A stretch of DNA of 64,000 nt. It comes from Bacillus sp. Y1 (GTDB taxonomy: Bacteria > Bacillota > Bacilli > Bacillales > Cytobacillaceae). Position numbers and translations under genes: made by a program. This document shows positions 46,060-54,857 of this stretch, piece by piece (position 1 is the first letter of the stretch; each line of letters begins with the position of its first letter). The stretch is taken from contig NZ_CP030028.1 of the NCBI RefSeq assembly GCF_003586445.1, forward strand, positions 4,044,501 to 4,108,500, read 5' to 3'. The notes beneath the pieces were generated by a model, which was given only the letters and a program-made list of their open reading frames with translations, did not search any database and was not told the origin of the DNA.

Positions 46060-47052
46060 TCATCCAAAACGGTAGTAAACTAATACAATCGTTGCTAGTA
46101 CAAACAAGAAATTTAGAAATACAAAGATAAATTGATCCAGTTTGGTTTTATGCCATTTGATCGGTGGATTATAGAAAGATACACCTTCAATGATAAAGAT
46201 GATTAAAACAATATGAATCATAAAGTGACCGATAATTTCTGTAAAACCAAACAGCATGGTCGTCATGATAAAGATAACAGTAACAACAAGACCTAATACT
46301 CTGTTTAATATACCTACCACTAGTAAATAACCTACTACAAATTCAATAAATGCGGCCATCACAATAAAAGTAGCTGGTGCAAAGCCAAACGTTGGAACAT
46401 GATGGTTCACAATAATGTCCATCGACATGCTTGGATACACCCATTTTTCAACGGCCACCCAGCATAGAGATAACCCTGTTCCTAAATATAAAAATGGAAA
46501 TCCAACATTTTCTAGTTTTGTTTTTCCTACAAGTAAAACTCCAATAATAGCGATATAAAAGCTGTAATCAAGCATGTAGAAAATACCATGTTCAGCAGTA
46601 ATATAAACAAATAACCCTAGAAGAATAGCCGAACCAATCTTTGTTGCAATATGATGTGGAATCAATAAGAAACCAACAATTATCCAAGCAATAATGGATA
46701 CCATTTGACTTACATGTAGTTCGGGTGCAAATAATGTTCCATTAATAATTTGCAATATAAGAGCAATGGCTGTCCCATATTTTAGCAGATGTCTTGAATA
46801 TTTTCTTAAACTTGATAATTTGTCATCCCAAATCTTAATTTGCTTCCATTCGGCAAACCTTGGAATAAGTAATGTGAGTATCCCTAAAACAATTGCAGCA
46901 AGTAGTGCTAAAGATATAAATAACGGCGATAATATATTTTCAATAGTTTCTTTTTGCGGCACAAGTTTTGTAAACCACTTCACATGAGCTTGTGCAAAAT
47001 AAGGTGTTAAGATTGCTCCAATTAATGTTGTTAAGAAAAATAGTTTCTTCAT
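46060..47052 (-). CDS. Polytopic membrane protein, DoxX-like
   Basis: 330 aa. It has a cleavable or anchoring N-terminal segment ending PYFAQA, followed by HVKWF, then about nine hydrophobic helices. HVPTFGFAPATFIVMAAFIEFVVGYLLVVGI resembles the DoxX/DoxD module. Some proteins of this type occur with copper or redox genes; nothing nearby fixes the role. RBS AAGGAGGA before ATG 47052, own terminator, so a single-gene transcript. Divergent from the lipoprotein gene with a 191-bp gap in which I recognise no operator. Confidence 0.7.
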   Translation of the reverse strand: MKKLFFLTTLIGAILTPYFAQAHVKWFTKLVPQKETIENILSPLFISLALLAAIVLGILTLLIPRFAEWKQIKIWDDKLSSLRKYSRHLLKYGTAIALILQIINGTLFAPELHVSQMVSIIAWIIVGFLLIPHHIATKIGSAILLGLFVYITAEHGIFYMLDYSFYIAIIGVLLVGKTKLENVGFPFLYLGTGLSLCWVAVEKWVYPSMSMDIIVNHHVPTFGFAPATFIVMAAFIEFVVGYLLVVGILNRVLGLVVTVIFIMTTMLFGFTEIIGHFMIHIVLIIFIIEGVSFYNPPIKWHKTKLDQFIFVFLNFLFVLATIVLVYYRFG

Positions 47053-47243
47053 TGTTGCTCCTCCTTGCGATTAACACTATTAACATATTATTAATATACT
47101 TTACCGAACGTTCTTTGGGTGATAGGAATATTGAACTTTTTGTGAATAAAATCACAAACAATAAATAAGGAAGAAGACCCAGAAACCTAACCCACCATGA
47201 TAACGTAAATACCTTTGTAAACGGTCGTTTTAAAGGAGGATAT

Positions 47244-48944
47244 ATGAAAAAGAAAACACCTGTCATATTTATTATCATCAGTTTACTAAGCCTTATTCTT
47301 TTTATTTCAGGATGCAGCAACTCCGAGTCAAGTAATTCTAAAACGGAGGAAACTCAAAAAGAAGAAAACAAATACGATAAGCTCGTGAAAGAAAAGAACA
47401 AAGAACTCGATCTTCAACCCATTGAGCTAACTTCTTATAGCGAGGAAGCAGGAGTCACATTAAAAAAACCTACTTATAAAGAATTCGCCGTAAATAAAAA
47501 AGTGGTGGTTGAAGGAGAGATCGAGAAGTTTTCAGAGATAAAGTCTGATTATGTTTGGATCAAGGTTCAGGCTAACGAAGAGGAACCTGCAGGAATGGAG
47601 CAGGAATACTACGCACCGATTAAAGAAGGGAAGTTTAAGCAAGAGATCTCCCTTTTTAATGGAGAAGGCCAGTATGAAGTAAAAGTACAGGTTCCTAGCT
47701 TAGATCGTGAAGACTATTATTATGAGACTGCATCTTTTACGGTTCATAACGTGAACGCAGACATTGAACGCGATGTTACGTATTCTCCTTTTGGTCAAGA
47801 AGCAGAAATACTTCTGAATCTTGATCTCGGGTATGTGACTGAAAAAGAAATTTTTTCTTTAAGTGGAGATGCAGGAACATTATCCGATAACGACACCATC
47901 ATGATTAAACTAACCAAGGAATCGGATTCTTGGACGCACGTATTACCTATTGTTGATGGTCAATTTTCTTTTGATGTCCCCCTTTTATATGGAAAAGGAG
48001 TACATGAACTCGAAGTACTCGTCCCTGATGAAGAGCGAGAAAAATATTATCAACCCGCAACAAAGATACTTATTAATAACGAATCAGACCGAACCTTGTC
48101 ACCAATTGATTTTTCTAGTACTTACCTTGAACGTGGAGTCACACTTAACTATCCACAATTTGGCGGAGTCGAATCTGATGGCCTTTTTACCATTAAAGGG
48201 TCGATTGACCCCAAAGCTTCATTTGGACCTGAAACTACGCATATTTACGTGACGACGAAAAAAGGAGAAGACGAAGCATTAGACGTTATTCCTGTAGAGG
48301 ATTTCTCTTTTGATGATTCCTTCTACTTACGATTTGGACCTGGAACGTATGAAGTCATGCTTAGCGTCCCTGAAATCAAGGAAGAGAATAGCGATCGATT
48401 TCGATATTTCGGATTTGCCAAATTTGAGGTAGAGTCAACCTCTGAGGATAAGCGTGATTTGCTACCCTCACGTGGGGTTGAGTCTGATGCTCCAGAAATT
48501 ATAGAGTTAGCTGGGCAGTTAACAAACGGTTTAACCACAGACCGAGAAAAAGCAGAAGCCATTTACAAGTATGTGGCAAGCAATATCTCCTATGATGTAG
48601 AAAAGTACGAAACAAAGAACTATAACTGGGATGATAGTGCTTTAAAAACACTCCAATTAAAGAAGGGGATTTGTCAGGACTACGCTTACCTAACCATTGC
48701 CCTATTACGTGCCAGCAATGTCGAAGCACGATTAATTGAAGGAAATGCCTTTGGAGGATTTTGGCCACAAAAGCATGCTTGGGTAGAGGCAAAAGTCGAT
48801 GGAAGCTGGCTCACTATGGATCCAACTTGGGGAGCAGGATATATTAAAGACGATGCTTTCGTCGCACAGTACACCGCAGAGTACTTTGATCCAAATCCCA
48901 CAGAGTTTGAAAAATCTCATAAGCGTACAGGAGTATCTTATTAA
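47244..48944 (+). CDS. Transglutaminase-like lipoprotein with three repeated domains
   Basis: 566 aa. Lipobox FISGC (Cys23-24 region) after a hydrophobic signal, so it is tethered outside the membrane, followed by a charged linker. Three ~105-residue beta-rich repeats (about 70-175, 185-285, 290-395) each end in a similar motif: LFNGEGQYEVKVQVP, LLYGKGVHELEVLVP, LRFGPGTYEVMLSVP. The C-terminal ~150 residues are a transglutaminase-like domain with Cys in KKGICQDYAYL, His in KHAWVEA and Asp in MDPTWGAG. These domains act as peptidases or crosslinkers at the cell surface; the substrate is unknown. Strong AAAGGAGG site; own terminator. Confidence 0.88.
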   Translation: MKKKTPVIFIIISLLSLILFISGCSNSESSNSKTEETQKEENKYDKLVKEKNKELDLQPIELTSYSEEAGVTLKKPTYKEFAVNKKVVVEGEIEKFSEIKSDYVWIKVQANEEEPAGMEQEYYAPIKEGKFKQEISLFNGEGQYEVKVQVPSLDREDYYYETASFTVHNVNADIERDVTYSPFGQEAEILLNLDLGYVTEKEIFSLSGDAGTLSDNDTIMIKLTKESDSWTHVLPIVDGQFSFDVPLLYGKGVHELEVLVPDEEREKYYQPATKILINNESDRTLSPIDFSSTYLERGVTLNYPQFGGVESDGLFTIKGSIDPKASFGPETTHIYVTTKKGEDEALDVIPVEDFSFDDSFYLRFGPGTYEVMLSVPEIKEENSDRFRYFGFAKFEVESTSEDKRDLLPSRGVESDAPEIIELAGQLTNGLTTDREKAEAIYKYVASNISYDVEKYETKNYNWDDSALKTLQLKKGICQDYAYLTIALLRASNVEARLIEGNAFGGFWPQKHAWVEAKVDGSWLTMDPTWGAGYIKDDAFVAQYTAEYFDPNPTEFEKSHKRTGVSY

Positions 48945-48946
48945 CA

Positions 48947-48976
48947 AACAAGCACCAGAATTTTCTGGTGCTTGTT
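48947..48976. terminator. Lipoprotein gene terminator
   Basis: AACAAGCACCAGAA / TTCTGGTGCTTGTT, 14-bp perfect stem directly after the stop codon, followed by TTC. Confidence 0.85.
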
Positions 48977-49015
48977 TTCATATATCAAATCCATTTCGGA
49001 CAGGGATTCGCAGAC

Positions 49016-49240
49016 CTCATCCATGCTATGAAGGTCATTTCTTCCGAATTTTAATGAGCTAATGACCTTCATCCACCTTATGAACGTCATTTCCCTCCAT
49101 TTTTTCTGAGCTAACGTCCTTCATCCACCCTATGAACGTCATTTCCCTCCATTTTTTCTGAGCTAACGTCCTTCATCCACCCTATGAACGTCGTTTCCCT
49201 TCATTTTTTCTGAGATAACGTCCTTCATCCACCCTATGAA
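49016..49240. repeat. Tandem hairpin array, five units of exactly 52 bp (array c)
   Basis: Units start at 49016, 49068, 49120, 49172 and 49224. Each has (T/C)TCAT, a 7-nt loop (CCACCCT and variants), then ATGAA; in the second, AATGACCTTCAT pairs with ATGAACGTCATT over 12 positions with one mismatch. The spacer TTTCCCTCCATTTTTTCTGA then CTAACG matches that of the array at 28.1 kb. Its last ~60 bp lie inside the glycosyltransferase reading frame. Confidence 0.95.
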
Positions 49241-50423
49241 GATCGCCACCACGGGATTTTAGTATCGTTCTCCGATAATTAGCAATTTCCTGCTGATAGA
49301 TTTGTTCAACCTTCATGGCAAACGAATCAGAAGAGTAGTCACACATGGCCTTCGCTCTTGCATGAATACTTAATCGACGAAGAACCTCTTCCTGGCTCAG
49401 CATTGCCTGGAGTTTTTCATCAAACTCTTCAAAGGTTGAGTATTGCCACCCATTTACCCCATCTGTAATCACATCATCTAAACAACTATCCTTCCGACAA
49501 AGGGCAGGCACTCCATTGGCTAATGCCTCAACATACGTTAGACCTTGTGTTTCACTATTAGAAGCACTAACAAATACATCCCCCAATTGGTAATAAGCAG
49601 AAATTTCTGTGGGAGAGATCATTCCCACAAATATCACATGATTACGAATTCCCAAAGCTTTTGCGTATTCCTCCAGGCTCTCCCGATTTGGTCCATCACC
49701 CACAATCAGTAGTGTCACGTCCTTTTGCTCTGTTTTTGATAGATAAAATAGTATTTCCTCAAGGTTCTTTTCCTTTGCTAAACGTCCAACCGCTAAAAGT
49801 ACCTTATGATGATTAGGAATACCTATTCTCATACGAAGAGTTTGCTTTTCTTGGTCATTGATAGGTCTGGTTATTCTACCTAAATGGATCCCTGTAGGCA
49901 CCACCTGAATGGGTCGAGTCACGCCATATTCGAGTAGGATGGAGCGAACTTTATTCGTAGGTGAGATCACACAGTGAGTGTTTTTTAAAACTTTCCTAGT
50001 AAAAATAGCGACCATGGCTCTGCCCCATTTTTTGTTAGGAGAAAAATAATGGGTATAGTCCTCGTAAACCGTGTGATATGTATGCACAATCGGAATTCTC
50101 AGTTTCCTTGCCATTTGTCTAGCCATTAAAAAGGTACTGAATTCACAGTGAGAATGAATAATATCCGGCTGCCAGTCAACCAACTCGTCAAGATATTCCA
50201 TATTTGTGCGCCAAGCAAATCTGGCGCCAGGGTATAACTTACCTGCTCCAAGTGAGCAAATATAGGTTACATGGCCCTCCTTATACGACCGTTTTGTCGT
50301 AGATAAAGTTAGTATTTTCACCTCATGCCCTAGTTCTCTTAGTTCTTTTTCCAAAGTCATAACAGACGTTACTACCCCATTTATGACAGGCGAATAGCAC
50401 TCCGTTGTTAGTAAGATTTTCAT
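49182..50423 (-). CDS. Family 4 glycosyltransferase, C-terminus encoded by the repeat array
   Basis: 413-aa GT-B enzyme. N-terminal TECYSPVINGVVTSVMTLEKEL (acceptor domain) and C-terminal nucleotide-sugar site ASNSETQGLTYVEALANGVPALC (E-x7-E motif). Resembles diacylglycerol glucosyl- or mannosyl-type GT4 enzymes of Gram-positive bacteria; likely membrane-surface associated and making glycolipid. ATG 50423. The last ~20 residues (DLHRVDEGRYLRKNEGKRRS) are translated from the 52-bp array, whose unit supplies the stop codon TAG in CGTTCATAG. The ancestral C-terminus was probably shorter or different. Confidence 0.9.
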   Translation of the reverse strand: MKILLTTECYSPVINGVVTSVMTLEKELRELGHEVKILTLSTTKRSYKEGHVTYICSLGAGKLYPGARFAWRTNMEYLDELVDWQPDIIHSHCEFSTFLMARQMARKLRIPIVHTYHTVYEDYTHYFSPNKKWGRAMVAIFTRKVLKNTHCVISPTNKVRSILLEYGVTRPIQVVPTGIHLGRITRPINDQEKQTLRMRIGIPNHHKVLLAVGRLAKEKNLEEILFYLSKTEQKDVTLLIVGDGPNRESLEEYAKALGIRNHVIFVGMISPTEISAYYQLGDVFVSASNSETQGLTYVEALANGVPALCRKDSCLDDVITDGVNGWQYSTFEEFDEKLQAMLSQEEVLRRLSIHARAKAMCDYSSDSFAMKVEQIYQQEIANYRRTILKSRGGDLHRVDEGRYLRKNEGKRRS

Positions 50424-50480
50424 ATTTAGCCACCTTTGCTCGTTTTTTACACACGGACAAACTTGAGTCTAAATAAAATA

Positions 50481-50523
50481 AAAAACACCTTTCATACTAT
50501 CCATTTAGTATAAAGAAGTGTTT
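50481..50523 (-). terminator. Probable terminator after pucE
   Basis: Imperfect hairpin AAAACAC..ATACT / AGTAT..GTGTTTT; on the minus strand it ends GTGTTTTTTATTTTATTT. Confidence 0.6.
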
Positions 50524-50578
50524 TAAACGAGACTTTGGAGAATTGTAAAATATACTTAAAGATTTGTACAAATTAGAA

Positions 50579-50601
50579 GAGGGCCCTATTAAAGGACCCT
50601 C
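50579..50601 (-). terminator. Hairpin at the pucE stop codon
   Basis: GAGGGTCCT / AGGGCCCTC on the minus strand (one mismatch) overlapping the pucE stop; only a short T-rich tail. May act with the stronger hairpin 60 bp further on. Confidence 0.5.
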
Positions 50602-51109
50602 AAATTGCTTGATTATTACTTGAAATCGCCATTTGGACAGCACGAATAATTCCACCATACCCCGTACAGCGACAAAGGTTCCCAGATAGAGCTTCCTGGA
50701 TTTGCTCGTCTGAGGGAGAAGGATTTGTAGCTAACAAGGTATTTACCGCCATCACCATTCCCGGTGTGCAATATCCACATTGAAAACCACCCTCTTCTAA
50801 AAATGCACGTTGAATAGGATCCAGTTCTTCTCCCGCTAAGCCTTCAATCGTCACAATCGAAGCGTCGATTGCCTGATAAGCCATGACTAGGCATGAATTA
50901 ACTAACTGATTGTTCATTTGAACCGCACAAGCTCCGCAACGGCCAACCTCACACGAAATTTTCGTACCAGTGAGGTTTAGTTCTTCTCTCAAAATGGTGA
51001 CAAGCCTTTTCGTGGGGGGAACCTGTAATACCACATTCGTTCCGTTAATGGTTAGAGAAAGCTCCATTTTGGGAGGAGTCATGACTTCTGTTTGTTCTTT
51101 CATATCCAT
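50600..51109 (-). CDS. pucE: Xanthine dehydrogenase iron-sulfur subunit PucE
   Basis: 169 aa. Plant-ferredoxin 2Fe-2S site CEVGRCGACAVQMNNQLVNSC and the second all-alpha 2Fe-2S site CGYCTPGM then NLCRCTGYGGI: all eight ligand Cys are present. Carries electrons from the molybdenum centre to FAD in the heteromeric xanthine dehydrogenase. It overlaps the end of pucD by 10 bp. Last gene of the operon. ATG 51109 with GGGAGAAG. Confidence 0.95.
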   Translation of the reverse strand: MDMKEQTEVMTPPKMELSLTINGTNVVLQVPPTKRLVTILREELNLTGTKISCEVGRCGACAVQMNNQLVNSCLVMAYQAIDASIVTIEGLAGEELDPIQRAFLEEGGFQCGYCTPGMVMAVNTLLATNPSPSDEQIQEALSGNLCRCTGYGGIIRAVQMAISSNNQAI

Positions 51110-53373
51110 CGCTTCTCCCCTCTAGTAGACATTTGCTCTAGTAAAAACTCCTTTGATACAGGTAACTTATTTACCCAACACCCCGTAGCATCATGGATTG
51201 CCTTCACAATTGCTGGAGCAACGGCAATTGTACCAATTTCCCCCACTCCACGCGGGCCATATATATCACCCTCTTGAAGCTTTTCGATTGCTTCCACATT
51301 CATGGCGAACGGCACATCTTGGATGGTAGGGATTAGATACGTATCAAAATTATCATTTACGTACGCTCCATTCTCCATCTTTGCTTCTTCCATCAAACTG
51401 TAGCCTAGCGCCATAATCCCTCCTCCTTCGATTTGTCCCTGATAACCTAGCAAACTCACAACAGGTCCAGCCGCTATTGCTTGATCTAAATCAAGCACCT
51501 TTACCTTGCCTGTTAAAAGGTCTACCTCCACCCGTGCTAACACAGAAGAGAACGCATATAAGAAATGACTTCCGTCTACAACGGCATCAGGACTTACAGG
51601 AAAATTAAAGGAAGTTTCTATTTTGAAAAGTGGTTCATTGAGAGTCCTTTCTGCTAATTCGGTATACGTGATACATAGACTGCCATCATTTAGCCAAATT
51701 CCATTAGGTCCCATGGTCAATTTATTAACTGGTAAACCGGATACTCTCGATGCCCTATTCAAGATCTCGCCTCGAAATGTCTCTTTCATTCTTTGAATCG
51801 AATTCCACACCATGCTCGTTGCACGAGAGGCTGTTGACGATCCTGATATCGGTACGGAATCTGTATCACCGACAACAATACGTATATCATCTTCCTTACA
51901 ATTAAACTCTTCCATGACTAACGTTTCAATCACAGCTAGCAAACCTTGCCCACACTCTTCGAAACCGAAAGCAGCTTCTATTTTCCCCTCTTTAGTAAAA
52001 GAAAGTCGTCCACCTGCTGGGTCGATTCGACCGACACCTAATCCCCCACCATGAATGGAAATGGCCACTCCAGTTCCTGTTACCTTCCACTGATCAGACA
52101 AATGACTTTTATTTGTATTTTCAACCACTTTTTCCTTGATTGCATCTAAGACATCTCTAGCACCACTAGTTGGAGCAATTTTTTGTCCTAAGGGTCCGGG
52201 ACTATCCACTTGTCTTAAGTTTTTTTCGCGAAATTCAATAGGATCCATTTGCAATTTTTCAGCTAAACGGTCGATTTGTCCTTCGAGTGCGAACGTCACT
52301 TGATTCCCACCAAACCCTCTAAATTCACCTGCCACACCATTATTTGTGAAAATGGATAAGCCTTCTATTTCTATGTTCGGAATGACATAAGGACCAGGAG
52401 CATGCTCTACAGAAAAATCCAAAACTGCGGGACCTAGTGTGGCATAAGCTCCCGTATCAGCTAAAATCTTTACCTTATGTGAGAGGATTTTTCCCGAATC
52501 ATCTACACCGGTTTTCATCGTTATTTTCATCGGATGTCGCTTTAACCCTGCGCGTACCGATTCTCTTCTCGTTTGATGAATCTTAACAGGAGAGTTTGTT
52601 GCAAGTGCCAGCAATGCTCCATACGGTTGAATGTTTAATTCATCTTTCCCTCCAAACGATCCACCCATTGGACTCGATACAATCCGAATGTCAGATTCAT
52701 TCATATTTAAAATTCTTGCTAGCTGATAACGATCTTTGAACCCATGCTGCGTACCAACATAGACCGTTAATTTCCCGTCAGCTTCAGGGACAATTACTCC
52801 ACCTTCTGTCTCCATATAAGCATGCATTTGCCTCGGAAGTTCATATATTTCCTCTACTATATAGGAGCATGACTGAAATCCTTCCTCCACATCTCCTTTT
52901 GAATAATAGGCACGGTGGAGTAGATTTCCATCAGGATGAAGCTTTGGTGAATTAGGATGAAGGGCTTCCTCAGGTTCAACAATGACCGGGAGCTTCTTAT
53001 ATTCCACCTGGATAAGTTGCAACGCTTCATCAGCAATTTCGATTGTGTCTGCAGCCACAGCAGCGATTGCATCCCCAACATATCGAACTCGATCCTTACA
53101 TAGTACAGGCTGGTCTGGAAATATGAGTCCAAACCCGTTTAACCCTGGAACGTCCTCATAGGTGACAATCGCTCTTACTCCAGGAAGCTGCTTTGCCTGA
53201 TCAATGGAAATAGATTGAATTTCTGCATGTGGTTCCGTACTTCTAAAAATTTTTCCGTATAACATACCTGGAAACGATAAGTCAGTTAAATATTTTAGTG
53301 CACCAGTCACTTTTCCTGGACCGTCAGGACGTATCTTCTTTTTCTTATCAAAAAAGCTTGTGTGTATCGCCAT
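51100..53373 (-). CDS. pucD: Xanthine dehydrogenase molybdopterin subunit PucD
   Basis: 757 aa. Large xanthine oxidase-family subunit: MGGSFGGKDE (substrate channel), GVAGEFRGFGGNQVTFALE (molybdopterin region) and C-terminal YGPRGVGEIGTI containing the active-site Glu. Oxidises hypoxanthine to xanthine and urate. RBS AAAGGAGGGGG before ATG 53373. Between pucC and pucE, in the same order as in Bacillus subtilis. Specificity for xanthine is inferred from operon order; other purine or nicotinate hydroxylases share this fold. Confidence 0.94.
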   Translation of the reverse strand: MAIHTSFFDKKKKIRPDGPGKVTGALKYLTDLSFPGMLYGKIFRSTEPHAEIQSISIDQAKQLPGVRAIVTYEDVPGLNGFGLIFPDQPVLCKDRVRYVGDAIAAVAADTIEIADEALQLIQVEYKKLPVIVEPEEALHPNSPKLHPDGNLLHRAYYSKGDVEEGFQSCSYIVEEIYELPRQMHAYMETEGGVIVPEADGKLTVYVGTQHGFKDRYQLARILNMNESDIRIVSSPMGGSFGGKDELNIQPYGALLALATNSPVKIHQTRRESVRAGLKRHPMKITMKTGVDDSGKILSHKVKILADTGAYATLGPAVLDFSVEHAPGPYVIPNIEIEGLSIFTNNGVAGEFRGFGGNQVTFALEGQIDRLAEKLQMDPIEFREKNLRQVDSPGPLGQKIAPTSGARDVLDAIKEKVVENTNKSHLSDQWKVTGTGVAISIHGGGLGVGRIDPAGGRLSFTKEGKIEAAFGFEECGQGLLAVIETLVMEEFNCKEDDIRIVVGDTDSVPISGSSTASRATSMVWNSIQRMKETFRGEILNRASRVSGLPVNKLTMGPNGIWLNDGSLCITYTELAERTLNEPLFKIETSFNFPVSPDAVVDGSHFLYAFSSVLARVEVDLLTGKVKVLDLDQAIAAGPVVSLLGYQGQIEGGGIMALGYSLMEEAKMENGAYVNDNFDTYLIPTIQDVPFAMNVEAIEKLQEGDIYGPRGVGEIGTIAVAPAIVKAIHDATGCWVNKLPVSKEFLLEQMSTRGEKRWI

Positions 53374-53385
53374 GGGCCCCCTCCT

Positions 53386-54243
53386 TTATGTTGCTAGCCT
53401 AGCAATCTCTGAAACCACCCAATTGGCGGCTACTGATTTTTTATAAGTTGCAGTAGAGTACACGTCTGTAGAAGGAGTAAATTCTTCTTCTATTGTTTGG
53501 AAGACCTTCTGTAATTGTTCGTTCGTAAGTGAAGAACCTTCTAATAGTTGCTCAGATTCATATAATCGCTGGGGCTGAGTTGTACTACCACTTACAGCCA
53601 ATCGAACGGCTGATATCTCCCTTTTTTCATTAAGATGGAACGTTCCTGCCACCGTCACAACACTCGGGGTAAATGACTCACGATGACAGAGCTTCTTATA
53701 AAAAAAGTGCTTCATTTGATCATTTGGCACATAGACAGAGATAATAAGCGATTGAGAGTTATTTTTTATATAATCATATAATGGTTGATTTTGAACTAAG
53801 TTACCGTCATACACGGAGAGGACGGAATCCATTGCTAGCAAGGCAGGAATCATATCGCCAAATCCATTAGCGACGTTACCACCGATCGTCGCTTTGTTTC
53901 GGACAGCGGGTGCCGCAATATTTCTAGCAGCCTCCACAAGAAGAGGATGAAAGAGTTCCTTATTTTGACGACAGAAATCCAAGGTAATGCCCGCACCAAG
54001 ACGAGTATACGATTGGTCATTTAGAAGTTCCTTCCCCCAGCCTTTTACCTCATTCAATCGATCTAAACTAATTAAATACGAAGGACAATCAAGCCCTTTC
54101 GCCCAATGAGTTTGCATAAGAGTTCCGCCAGCGATAAACGAAGCAGTTTCCCCAAGCTTTTCTTTTAGATCCCATGCCTGCTCGAGAGATGTTGGCATAA
54201 GGACTTCCGTCTCAATTAGTGAAGTGGTTCCTTGTCTAATCAT
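53386..54243 (-). CDS. pucC: Xanthine dehydrogenase FAD subunit PucC
   Basis: 285 aa, CO dehydrogenase flavoprotein medium-chain family. FAD motif FIAGGTLMQTHWAKG near the N-terminus and RNKATIGGNVANGFGDMIPALLAMDS (the second FAD signature). Passes electrons to NAD. Start ATG 54243: it forms an ATGA overlap with the pucB stop and stands 7 nt after GGAGGTG; ATG 54249 is only 1 nt from it. Confidence 0.94.
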   Translation of the reverse strand: MIRQGTTSLIETEVLMPTSLEQAWDLKEKLGETASFIAGGTLMQTHWAKGLDCPSYLISLDRLNEVKGWGKELLNDQSYTRLGAGITLDFCRQNKELFHPLLVEAARNIAAPAVRNKATIGGNVANGFGDMIPALLAMDSVLSVYDGNLVQNQPLYDYIKNNSQSLIISVYVPNDQMKHFFYKKLCHRESFTPSVVTVAGTFHLNEKREISAVRLAVSGSTTQPQRLYESEQLLEGSSLTNEQLQKVFQTIEEEFTPSTDVYSTATYKKSVAANWVVSEIARLAT

Positions 54244-54857
54244 TTCCATTCACCTCCAATTACTCTTTCATAATCTTCCTTCGTATCAATATCATAAAAG
54301 TCTTGAGTATTTGAGAACTCTACAACCATTCCTTCTAACTCCTTAAAAATCTTTCTTGCCCCAACATCTCCCTGTAGTTTCATCAACTTAGGAATAACCC
54401 CTGGTGAAAAGATGACAGGTGGCCTAGGAATTCCTTCGAAACAAGCAGCTACGAAATCTTGCTGATCAGCACTGATATAAGTCATGATTACCTTTTCTAT
54501 GGTAGCCTTCGATAAATAAGGCTGATCGGCTAGTAAAACCATGATTCCTTTTGGATTCATACTCATAACAGAAAGTAATCCACGCTTTAATGAATGCGCC
54601 TGCCCTTTCTCCGCATCATCACAAACCACATGAGACCATTGACTACAATATGGAGAACAGAAGAGGGAGGGATCAATCCAATCGAGGCAGTCTGCTTTTT
54701 TTGAAACAACAAGAACATGTTCTAGGGAGGAAGATAATGCCGTACGTAGGGCGGAGCTTCCGATGGTACAAGTAGAGATCGGAAGAGAAAGCTTGTTTTC
54801 CCCCATTCTGCTACTCTTACCCGCAGCAAGATATATGGCGATAATTCCATTCTTCAT
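54240..54857 (-). CDS. pucB: MobA-like molybdenum cofactor nucleotidyltransferase PucB
   Basis: 205 aa. N-terminal LAAGKSSRMGENKLSLPI is the nucleotide-binding signature of MobA/MocA proteins, followed by VLLADQPYLSKATI (metal Asp) and GDVGARK. MocA-type enzymes make the cytosine-dinucleotide cofactor for xanthine dehydrogenases. It overlaps pucA by 41 bp and pucC by 4 bp. Cytoplasmic accessory protein. Confidence 0.92.
   Translation of the reverse strand: MKNGIIAIYLAAGKSSRMGENKLSLPISTCTIGSSALRTALSSSLEHVLVVSKKADCLDWIDPSLFCSPYCSQWSHVVCDDAEKGQAHSLKRGLLSVMSMNPKGIMVLLADQPYLSKATIEKVIMTYISADQQDFVAACFEGIPRPPVIFSPGVIPKLMKLQGDVGARKIFKELEGMVVEFSNTQDFYDIDTKEDYERVIGGEWK

Noticed and set aside
49016..49240. 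Simple terminator between the lipoprotein and glycosyltransferase genes
   Set aside because: The lipoprotein gene already has a strong terminator at 48947-48976; the region is a five-unit 52-bp array instead.
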